Part shown: positions 18,544-27,200 of the stretch, piece after piece | Numbering within the stretch: the stretch's first letter is position 1 | How the letters are laid out: every line of letters starts with the position of its first letter | NCBI RefSeq assembly: GCF_000377745.1 | Contig: NZ_KB898709.1 | Coordinates: 5,001-69,000 of the forward strand | Reading direction: 5' to 3' | Origin: Gilvimarinus chinensis DSM 19667 | Lineage (GTDB): Bacteria; Pseudomonadota; Gammaproteobacteria; Pseudomonadales; Cellvibrionaceae | Length of the DNA: 64,000 nt | Notes under the pieces: generated by a model | Told to the model about the DNA's origin: nothing | What the model saw: the letters and a program-made list of their open reading frames with translations, nothing else | Databases searched by the model: none | Made by a program: the position numbers and the translations under genes

Positions 18544-20352
18544 GTGACAAAACCACCCATTAGCTCTCGTATCTATCTATTACTCGCGTTACTCGCCTTC
18601 CTGGGGGGCTGTCAAACCAGCGTTAAGACAGAGTCCCGCGTTTATCACGTCTCGCCTGATGGTGAGATCGATGCCAGCGGTGCTGTTGACGACCCTCTCC
18701 TTTCTATTAATGCTGCCGCGCAAAAAGCGCAGCCAGGCGATACCGTCATAGTTCACACAGGAATCTATCGCGAATGGGTTAACCCGCCACGCGGCGGCAA
18801 CGCCGAGCAAGGCCCGATTCATTTTAAAGCGGCCGATAATGCGCAAGTTCGCATCCTCGGGTCCGAGCGCGTAACTGGCTGGCAGAAACAGGCAAACGGG
18901 TTTTACCGAGTTTCTCTCAGCCCCGAATTTTTCGGTGAGTTCAATCCCTTCGATCAATTAACGCGTCACCCTGAATACGTCAGCGCTGATGAAGAAGGTG
19001 ACGGCTGGGGCTGGCTAAAGTACGGCCGCTGGACTCACCTTGGTGACATTATCGCAGACGGCCAAGGACTGACCGAGCGCAAGACACTGGGAGAGCTAAC
19101 TGACCACCCCATGAGCTGGTACGTGAGTGAAGACCACGGCAACACCATTTTATGGGCCAACTTTGGTGACTTGGACCCGAAGCAGGTGTCGATAGAAGTT
19201 ACCAGTCGCCCTTTCGGTTTTTTCCCGAGTAAGCCGGGCCTAAGTCATATTACCGTTGAGGGGTTTTCCGTTGAAAATATCGCCACTCATTGGGCACCGC
19301 CTACGGTTTTCCAGCCCGGGGCCATCGGCCCTAATGGCGGCAACCACTGGGTGATCAAAAATAATACTGTGCTTTACAGCAAAGGGGTGTGCATATCTAT
19401 TGGCAACCCTAACGGCGCTGCAGACAAAGATGGCAGCGGTTATCATCAAGTCATTGATAATGTATTACTTCGGTGTGGCCAGGGCGGCATTGCCGGTGAA
19501 GCCTGGAATAAACATTCGCTGATAGCGGGTAATCATATCGAAGACATAAACTACCGCGAAGAGTTCGGGGGCTGGGAGACCGCCGGAATAAAACATCACA
19601 ACACATCGAATCTGGTGATCAAAAACAACCTGATCCGCAATGTACATACATTGGACCCAGAACGCGGAGCAGCTCACGGCATCTGGAACGACTTTAAAAA
19701 CAAAGACTGGCGTATCGAAAGTAACGTAATTATCGGTGCAGAGGCCTCATCGATTCTGTTTGAAGCCAACTGGGACGGATATCCTAACGTTTTCGCTAAC
19801 AACGTCATCGTCGGGGGACAGGTTTCGGCCTATTCTTCACGCGGTGACGTCATGCTTCACAATCTATTTTTGGATGTGAAACACACGTGGGGCAATCAAG
19901 ACTGGCAGGGGCGCCCCACACTAGCCGACAGCTACTGGCTGAACAACCTGTTTATTGGCAATGGATTGGATCCGGAAATTGAAGCCACCAATTTTCATTA
20001 CTCTAACAACGCCTACTTGAGTGGCGCTGATGCGTTACCACAAGAAAAACACGCGATGACGTTACCCGGTAAGGCTGAGTGGTCAGTTCAGGAAAATGCG
20101 ACAGACCTGAGCCTACAACTCACGCTGCCGCCGGGCACAGAGACTCTCACGGCAACACCAATCAACACGCAAATGATTGATCTGGCGTTGACCATCGACC
20201 CTACCGTATCCGCAGGGTTCTCAGGAGACAGCCGCCAAACTAAGCAGCTTAAGCCTGGCCCTTTTGTTGATTTGACAGCAGGAACCCATCTTTACCCGCT
20301 ATTGCCGCTCAGCGACCGATATTTACGAGCGAAAGCATTTATAGGGGACTAA
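18544..20352 (+). CDS. GH120 beta-xylosidase, surface lipoprotein
   Basis: 602-residue right-handed parallel beta-helix enzyme closely resembling GH120 xylosidases (Thermoanaerobacterium saccharolyticum XylC type): DTVIVHTGIYREWVNP, FFGEFNPF, and ITVEGFSV followed by ATHWAPPT and QPGAIGPN. The likely nucleophile is Asp383 in GIWNDF and the acid/base Glu407 in LFEANWDG, near XylC Asp382 and Glu405. A GTG start at 18544 is chosen: AGGA lies 6 nt upstream and it yields a compact lipoprotein signal peptide with lipobox LGGC (Cys23). An upstream ATG at 18472 would bury the signal. It should be anchored to a membrane and release xylose from xylo-oligosaccharides. It is divergent from lacI and convergent with the cytochrome gene. 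Confidence 0.9.
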   Translation: MTKPPISSRIYLLLALLAFLGGCQTSVKTESRVYHVSPDGEIDASGAVDDPLLSINAAAQKAQPGDTVIVHTGIYREWVNPPRGGNAEQGPIHFKAADNAQVRILGSERVTGWQKQANGFYRVSLSPEFFGEFNPFDQLTRHPEYVSADEEGDGWGWLKYGRWTHLGDIIADGQGLTERKTLGELTDHPMSWYVSEDHGNTILWANFGDLDPKQVSIEVTSRPFGFFPSKPGLSHITVEGFSVENIATHWAPPTVFQPGAIGPNGGNHWVIKNNTVLYSKGVCISIGNPNGAADKDGSGYHQVIDNVLLRCGQGGIAGEAWNKHSLIAGNHIEDINYREEFGGWETAGIKHHNTSNLVIKNNLIRNVHTLDPERGAAHGIWNDFKNKDWRIESNVIIGAEASSILFEANWDGYPNVFANNVIVGGQVSAYSSRGDVMLHNLFLDVKHTWGNQDWQGRPTLADSYWLNNLFIGNGLDPEIEATNFHYSNNAYLSGADALPQEKHAMTLPGKAEWSVQENATDLSLQLTLPPGTETLTATPINTQMIDLALTIDPTVSAGFSGDSRQTKQLKPGPFVDLTAGTHLYPLLPLSDRYLRAKAFIGD

Positions 20353-20375
20353 GCTTGGCCCACGTCTAAATCCAT

Positions 20376-20397
20376 AGGGCTCACAACAGTGAGCCCT
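20376..20397. terminator. Hairpin between convergent GH120 and cytochrome genes
   Basis: Perfect 9-bp stem AGGGCTCAC/GTGAGCCCT with a 4-nt loop, 23 bp from each flanking stop codon. T runs are poor on both strands; it is probably a bidirectional terminator. Confidence 0.6.
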
Positions 20398-20420
20398 GAT
20401 TGTCTTCGATAAATCGATGT

Positions 20421-21821
20421 TTATAGGGCGCGTTTAGTCAATTTGATCAAGGATGTCGACACAGGCAAAAACACTCGATCGTATATATCCTCAAGATCCA
20501 GAGGATAAAATACGCGGTTCACTTGATAGCGTTGATAACCTGTAAGATAAAATAGATGTACCATCTTAAAGTCGACCACATCAGCTATCGTGCTCACCGT
20601 CGTAGGGCAATCAAGAACACCTGCCTCGGACTTGCGCTCATCCAACACTTGGCTCACATTAGGATCATGATTGCGCAGGTCATTGAGTATTTGCAACATG
20701 AGAAGATCGTAGAGATCGCCGCTGCCTAGACTCCAGTCGGTTACCGGAGGTTCATGACTGTGCAAGGTTGCAAGCGAGAAGGCTTCGCGCGGGTCCAACC
20801 CCAGCCCCTCTAACAAAGCATCTAAACTAAACGCACTGGCGCCCAAGTTATTAGCGAAAGTGGTGGCCCCCCTTTTCTCTGCTGGAGAGAGGTATGCATT
20901 ACCTTTTTTCAAATAGTACGCCAGTATCAGCCCGTATTTCGCTACTTCATATTTAGGGTGACGCTGCAACCGAGTAAATGCCCCTCGGGCCGTCGCACTG
21001 CCCATCGCAATATTGGAAAGCAGAAGCTCTGGGCCAAAATCGTGATGCGCAATCTTCCGCTTTCCTCCGCGTTTTAAAACCTCATCGCGCCAGACCAGAA
21101 AAGTGAATCGGTCAGAAGCCCCCTTGCCCGCCATAACGGCATTCATAACCCGCGCGTGACGATCATCAAGTGCCTCACCCTGCTGGCCCTCGGCAATATT
21201 GTCTCCAAAAACACCCGGCCAATCTAAATTAGTACCCCACACCGGCCTGGCATTTTTATGCCCATGGCACTCTTGGCAGCTTTTGGGGTTTCGGGTCAGA
21301 ACCGGCTCGTCTGGGGTAAAATCCAGCACTGAAAATTCCCAGTCGCCCGTTGTCGTATGCAACTGAGCCATGTCCAGTTTATGGTAGGTGGGATCATCCG
21401 GCTTGGTACCTATATTCATCATTAACAACCCATCAGAGCCGAAAAGAATAATTCTGGGGTGATTTAAGTTTGATTGGCCCGTCGCGCGAGTATGCTCGAC
21501 TAAGGAAAAATTGGTTTGGTAGTGCACCGGAAGCCTGGGCAACAATTCATCAATCGATTGAATATCGTGTTCATTAATGTAGCGCTCAATACCGGATATC
21601 GTCATATCAGTAACAGCTCCATTATCCGGCGTTTGAGTTAAAGGCACTATGGTATCAAACGCACTTTTTGGACAGAGCCTAAAATGACCGGTTACGCCTC
21701 CAGAATGAAAGAACCTCTGATAAGCATCCTCTTGTGTAATCGCACTGGCAGGCTGATGGAACACACAAAAATAAAAAACCGTAAAAAACAAAAAACCATT
21801 ATCTTTTAATTTATTTTGCAA
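20421..21821 (-). CDS. Secreted c-type cytochrome of unknown function
   Basis: 466-residue exported protein with one heme-c attachment motif, CQECH (Cys182, Cys185, His186), in PKSCQECHGHKNARPVWG. I do not recognise a named family. The TTG start at 21821 is chosen: GAGGAGG lies 9 nt upstream and it gives a clean signal peptide ending FHQPASA. It overlaps the end of the upstream gene by 11 bp, so the two are translationally linked. The lone heme motif, the periplasmic location and the neighbouring di-heme oxidoreductase fusion suggest an electron-transfer role for this block. An upstream in-frame start at 21866 would overlap 56 bp and spoil the signal. Confidence 0.7.
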   Translation of the reverse strand: MQNKLKDNGFLFFTVFYFCVFHQPASAITQEDAYQRFFHSGGVTGHFRLCPKSAFDTIVPLTQTPDNGAVTDMTISGIERYINEHDIQSIDELLPRLPVHYQTNFSLVEHTRATGQSNLNHPRIILFGSDGLLMMNIGTKPDDPTYHKLDMAQLHTTTGDWEFSVLDFTPDEPVLTRNPKSCQECHGHKNARPVWGTNLDWPGVFGDNIAEGQQGEALDDRHARVMNAVMAGKGASDRFTFLVWRDEVLKRGGKRKIAHHDFGPELLLSNIAMGSATARGAFTRLQRHPKYEVAKYGLILAYYLKKGNAYLSPAEKRGATTFANNLGASAFSLDALLEGLGLDPREAFSLATLHSHEPPVTDWSLGSGDLYDLLMLQILNDLRNHDPNVSQVLDERKSEAGVLDCPTTVSTIADVVDFKMVHLFYLTGYQRYQVNRVFYPLDLEDIYDRVFLPVSTSLIKLTKRAL

Positions 21822-22425
21822 CCTGACTGCCCTCCTCGGCTGCAACACTTTCTGCCAAATGACCAACCAGATTCACCGGAAGAAACAGGTATTCTCCCGT
21901 CACTTCATCGACCGAGCAAATATAGTAAAAGACCTTAGTCTGGCTGCCATGAACATCGATCAGCGCGACATTAGTTTGGCCATCGACATAGTATCCAGCA
22001 GCCGAGCACCCTTGAAAAGATTCTAACAACTGCCATTTATTGGGATAGTAGATGGGTCCGTCTGCAATAATTCTCTGCCATTGGGACTTCTCTTGTAGAT
22101 AGACCTCTGAGCGAAAGTTTCCGTACTGATCCTGCCAAATTTTTTTACGTTTACTCTCCACAAACTCCTCTGCAGATATTGAAGACGAAATACTCTCTGG
22201 CTTTTCTTCTCTTTCACCGGGCGCCGAATTTTTTTGAACGTTATCAGCCGAGCTGACACTTAGCCCTGCCAGTTCAGTTAGCGAGTTTGAAATTGAGGAT
22301 TCAAAGGATTTAGACGGACCTTTCGACTTAGGTAGCTCTATCTGCATCAAAGTATTAAGCACTGGCCACGACAGCCCTAACACTATTATCATGGCAACTA
22401 CAGCCATATAACTTTTAAGTTCCAT
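21811..22425 (-). CDS. Membrane-anchored protein of unknown function
   Basis: 204-residue protein with one N-terminal membrane segment (about residues 7-27), a Ser-rich, charged linker (about 35-90) and a C-terminal soluble domain (about 95-200) with QWQRIIADGPIYYP and NVALIDVHGSQTKVFYYICS. I do not recognise the family. It overlaps the downstream cytochrome gene by 11 bp, so the pair probably forms a functional unit with this protein tethered to the inner membrane facing the periplasm. The start is the ATG at 22425; no alternative looks better. Confidence 0.6.
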   Translation of the reverse strand: MELKSYMAVVAMIIVLGLSWPVLNTLMQIELPKSKGPSKSFESSISNSLTELAGLSVSSADNVQKNSAPGEREEKPESISSSISAEEFVESKRKKIWQDQYGNFRSEVYLQEKSQWQRIIADGPIYYPNKWQLLESFQGCSAAGYYVDGQTNVALIDVHGSQTKVFYYICSVDEVTGEYLFLPVNLVGHLAESVAAEEGSQVAK

Positions 22426-22480
22426 GGTCTACAACCCCGACATCTGCGACAAGGTACTCCTTGCCGCAGAAACTTCACTT

Positions 22481-23578
22481 TTAAAGGGAACAACCTGCTG
22501 ACGCCGCTTGAGAAGCATCAACGAAACACTGTGAACAGCTTTGAGACCACAGGGGGTGTGAAGCCGGACAGTTAGGATTCGACAAAGCACTGGATACACT
22601 CGAGCTACTGTCAGAGCTTACACTTGAATTACTTGTGCTGGAAACCGAGCTTGAGCTGGCAGATGACACACTACTAGCGCTTGAACTATTCGGATTATTA
22701 CCATTACAGCCACCGCGATATTCACAGGCCTGTGCATTCACACCCGGCTGCCAACTGCGGGTGAATTCAAGCATAGCGGCCTTAACCGAATCATCTAAAT
22801 CGCCGGCGTATTTATCGATGGCTCCATCACCAACATAGAGTCCTACGTAAGCCATGATGTCATCGGTAGACAACCCACACCCAAAGCCGGTATTCAGTAA
22901 TTGTCGCGGATCAGAGCCTTTTGCTTGGCTGGCTTCGTTGCGGGTGACAATATCATCCCCATTGGTATTGAGCAGACTCACCAGCTCTTTACCTTTTTGC
23001 TCGCCAATCAAAGCGCTAAAGTAAATTTCAGCATCCGCCACGGTCATGCTGGGGTTAATAGACGGTGGGGCCCCCTGATATCCAGACATTGCTTGAAACT
23101 GGTCATCAACTTCAATGCCTAAGTTATACTCAATATCAAGAATCGCTTCGCGCGCATTCGCCGGGTCACTACAAATACTGGCATTGCTGACAAAAATCCC
23201 CTCGGCATTCAGACAACCCGTGCCATTACCCACGTAAGTAACGCAAACGGTATCACACCACGGCTGGGTAAATTGTTGGCGTCGACCAGATACTACATGA
23301 GATGGGTTTTCATCGCTGGCACAAGTAAGCTCGTTACTGTTATCTGTAGTATTGGTATTGCTAGTTGAATTGCTCGATGACTGTTCACTGTCACTTGAAT
23401 TTGAGGCAGATGCCTCGCTACAACCACCTGCCTGTGCTTGTGCGGCATCCACAAAACAGGCCCCGCCGCACTGAAACGGATGGCTTGCAGGGCAAGACTG
23501 AGCAAACACCATATGACTTAGTAGCAGTAAAACTGCACCAGCCATAGGGGCAACAAGTAATCGATTAACGTATTGCAT
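22481..23578 (-). CDS. Secreted Ser-rich protein with duplicated Cys modules
   Basis: 365-residue exported protein of unknown function. The ATG at 23578 has AAGGAGAG 6 nt upstream and gives a signal peptide ending MVFAQ. Two copies of a small Cys-rich module flank the protein, CPASHPFQCGGACFVDAAQA at the mature N-terminus and CPASHPLW...CFVDASQAASAGC at the C-terminus, each next to a low-complexity Ser/Asn linker typical of Cellvibrionales secreted enzymes. The middle (about 90-290) includes LLNTNGDDIVTRNEA, an EF-hand-like Ca2+-binding loop. No catalytic motif was recognised. It is a minus-strand neighbour of the cytochrome genes and the GH26-heme fusion. Confidence 0.72.
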   Translation of the reverse strand: MQYVNRLLVAPMAGAVLLLLSHMVFAQSCPASHPFQCGGACFVDAAQAQAGGCSEASASNSSDSEQSSSNSTSNTNTTDNSNELTCASDENPSHVVSGRRQQFTQPWCDTVCVTYVGNGTGCLNAEGIFVSNASICSDPANAREAILDIEYNLGIEVDDQFQAMSGYQGAPPSINPSMTVADAEIYFSALIGEQKGKELVSLLNTNGDDIVTRNEASQAKGSDPRQLLNTGFGCGLSTDDIMAYVGLYVGDGAIDKYAGDLDDSVKAAMLEFTRSWQPGVNAQACEYRGGCNGNNPNSSSASSVSSASSSSVSSTSNSSVSSDSSSSVSSALSNPNCPASHPLWSQSCSQCFVDASQAASAGCSL

Positions 23579-24227
23579 TCTTCTCTCCTTGATAGAGATA
23601 GACCGTGCTAACCACTGCGGAATAGGCACGTATTGGACTTTGGATAGAATTAGCAGCGTGGTTATTATTAATATTTCCCACCTACTGACTTTGCCCTATG
23701 GACCTAAAACAATTCCGTAGGGCTTAATTCAGGCTTGGATATCCCAGCCTGATATTTCTAATCAACGAAACTCTTAATTAGATAAGCGAGACTAATCATT
23801 CCATCTGGCGACTTAAAGTGGAGTAGTCGAAACCCAACAAAAGTAGAACTCGAATGGTTGTTATATGGAAAAAACGAACTGAGAAATGCGCGTTCACTTC
23901 AGTAAAAACGAACACCAGCACAAGCTTTTCAATGGATGATAAACGGAACATTCAGAAGCGAGTTAAGCTCGTCGCCTGATAGACTCACTTTCTTGCTGTA
24001 AAATTCTTGCTGTTTGTCGGCATCAAGTCCACAAACACCTTCCTACGTCAAACGAGTTCTTTAACGGCTACCGGTGTATTTTTTAGTATTCATTATTAAT
24101 CCCTATAGAAACACCAAAACGGCCTGCGCCCCTCCCTAGGCCTGAAAGACCAGATAAGGACACAGAACCGGTTTATTCATGCAACAACGGCTATAAGTAG
24201 CCCTTGCAACATTTAATAATTGATCGA
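23579..24227. other. Intergenic region after the GH26-heme fusion gene
   Basis: About 650 bp without a convincing gene. It contains a 6-bp hairpin CAGGCT/AGCCTG (23730-23735, 23746-23751) and a CCCTATGG/CCGTAGGG near-repeat around 23693-23722. No strong terminator for the 24228 gene is evident on the minus strand. Confidence 0.45.
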
Positions 24228-27200
24228 TTAAAGCGTTTTCACAAATTCCTGAATCGCCGTTTTCTCAGAATCGCTGAGGGCATTGTAGGCATCGGTAACC
24301 GACTGAGCATCACCTCCGTGACGTCTGATAGCGTCGGCAACACTGTCTGAGGCACCATCGTGCATATACAGCATCTCGTGCCCGTTGCGCTCTAACAAGT
24401 GAATATTCTGACCAATGCCCCACAGCGGCGCTGTACGGAAATCGCCCTCGCCCAAATCCCACGTTTTCATGTCGGTATAAGGGCGAATAGTCAGGTTGCG
24501 TAAATGCGTAGGTGCATCGGAGCGGGTTTTTTGCACCGGAGTATGGCAGCTGGCACAACCAATTTCTGTGAACGCCACTTCGCCTTGACTCACCGCTGGG
24601 TCACTGTAAGTGCCAGGGTCACGCGCAGGCACAGTTAACACCTCAACATAGGTGGTTAACAGTTCCAGTAAGCGGGGTGGCATTTCAACCGGGTCTACAC
24701 CATGGTCGACAACCAGCGCCGATTTAACCTGATCGGCCACGGTAGGCTCTGCCCCCTCCCAGTTAAAACCGGCTTCACGACCTTCAATCGCTTCCAGCAG
24801 CTTCACCCCGTACACCGGTGGCGGCAAGCGCATGCCCTTACCCGGTACGTTAACAGGCTCTGTACCACGACCATCACGGAAGTGACAATTACCACAGGTA
24901 TCCTGACCAATTTGTACATCCGGATCGTTAAACTCACTGGAGCCTAGCTTGTTAGGATCTACACCGTGGAACAAGTGGTGCCCCAGAATAAAATCATCCA
25001 CCATGTCTTCTTTGTGCAAGGTAACCATAGGCTGGGTGAAAATCGCGTTGTGCTCTAAATCGATGTAAGCACCCGAGTCAGAGAACACTTGACTGGTACC
25101 CGCTTTACCGGCTGGGTTTAAGCGCGGATCACCGTACTTACCACACCAACCACAACCCACTACATAGTGGGAGAAGTCGTTGTAGGTTTGTGCACCTGTG
25201 TTACCGGCAATAGCGGTTACCTCAAAACTGATCACCTGACCGTAGCTGTAAGCCGAGTCAAAACCGGGGTTTTGAGTCAGGGCAAAAAACTGCTGGCCGT
25301 TTGGCCCACCGGCGGTGTTGCGCATAGATTCATTACGCAAGATGCTGCCGTTGATACCAAAACCTAAGTGCACATCACCGGGGCTGTCTTCGGCCCAGAT
25401 GGTGTACCGGTCAAGGTTACGCAGACGATCATTGTTGTGGTGCGCATCCAGTACGGCTGCGGTGGTACCGTCTTGGGTGATCGGGTGACGGAAACGCATC
25501 CAGTTGGAGGAGCCATCCACAAACGGCTCGTAGTTATGGGGGTTAACCCGCGCACCTTCGGTGGTAAACAAACCTGTCCAAATCCACTGCGTAGCCGGGT
25601 TATTGTTTAGTGCGTTCGGGTGCAAGTAGCGGAAAAAGTAATTGTAATCACCACTACAGGGGATAGTCGCTGTACCACCGCTTACCGCTACTTTCTTAAA
25701 GGTTAAGTCGCCATCGTCCGAGCAGTGCATCTCAAGCCCAGAATCACCGGCGCCCTTCACAATATAAGGCCCCCAGCGCCATGTTAGCTGGTTACCGTCC
25801 ACGTCAAAGGCAAAACCGTGGCTGGTAGGTGCATGCCCATTTTCAGGTGTGGCCAGCGCATACACAGGATTTGCCCGCGGTGGAGGTCCCACTTCACCGT
25901 CGGTGAGTGAATTGCTCGTCCAGTCGAGGTGGGCAAAGGGTGAGTCTGGATCGATATTATCACCCGGATCACCGTTGCCGCCGTCGTTACCGCCATCATT
26001 GCCGCCGTCGGCGCCATTGGTAGTGTAGTCATAACGAGGGAATTGATCAGCGCCCATGCCAGGCACCTTTAACTGTGCGGTAAAGCTACCGCCAGGCAAA
26101 TTTGCGAAGGTGTGCTCGTAACGATCGCCGTTTTGGCTCGCGGTGTAACAGTCGGCTTCCAGATCACGACACAAATAGTAAGTGCCGGAGTCGGGCCAAC
26201 CTGACTGCGTGGCAAACCACAGGGTGCTGCCGCTAACGCCAAACGGCTCATTGCCGTTGCCGCCGTCATCTCCGGGATTGCCATCATCAGCGGCCGCCAC
26301 TTGTACACTCACCTCATCGCGCACGCCGGTCAGGGTGTGATCGGCTTCGGCCAGTTCAACCGCGAGGGTATGGGTGCCCACAGCCAAGCCATCGATAACT
26401 ACGTCGGCGCTGCTGTATAGCGGCCCCTGATCTTCACCATTAACAAAGTAATGAACATGGCCGTCGTTTTGCGCCAGCGGCCAGTTGTTTACCGCAAAGC
26501 CCAGCGTAACGCTCTCACCCTCGGTAAAGCTCGCACCATTGGCGGGTGAGCTGATACCCACCGTGCCTTGCGGGGCTGGTTGATCGCTCACCTGAACTTG
26601 CACGGTATCAGACGCCACAGCGCCGTCGTTATCCGTGGCTTCGACACGAAATTGCCAAGTACCCACTTGATCGGCGGTAATGCTAAAACCGTAGGGTGCA
26701 CTGTTTTTTGTGCTCACCAAGGTCTCAGACATACCCGGGGCGGTCGCGTATAAGGCAACGCTGACAACACTGCCGTCGCTGTCTGAAGCATTTGCCGTAA
26801 GGTTAATTGTGTCTCCTAGGGTCGCAGCGGCCGGTTGGCTTAAGGTTACCGAGGGTGCCTGATTCTCGACAGGGTCTGTACTGCCACCTTGAAGAGTAAA
26901 GTCCAGTAAATCAACATTCATAGCCGCGTCGCCATTTTGATAGCGCACCTCGACACTGGCACCTTGAGGCACCTGAACGTCTACATCAACGGTGTTGTAG
27001 CTACCGACCCAAGAGCCGGTGCTAGCAAAGGGCACAGCCGTATCGCTGCCGTTTACTCGCAACGTGATACGCCCTGATACTTCGGAGGCGTATGTGATAC
27101 TGACAGTATCGGCCTGCGGAGCGCTATCAATGCGAAAGCCTGCGCCATTGCTGCTGATGTAAGCCACACCCTCGCCACCGCTGGCCGCTGTATCCGGGTA

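Noticed and set aside
21811-21866. 56-bp gene overlap with a longer cytochrome start at 21866
   Set aside because: The TTG at 21821 has the better ribosome binding site and gives a clean signal peptide; the longer form would bury it.
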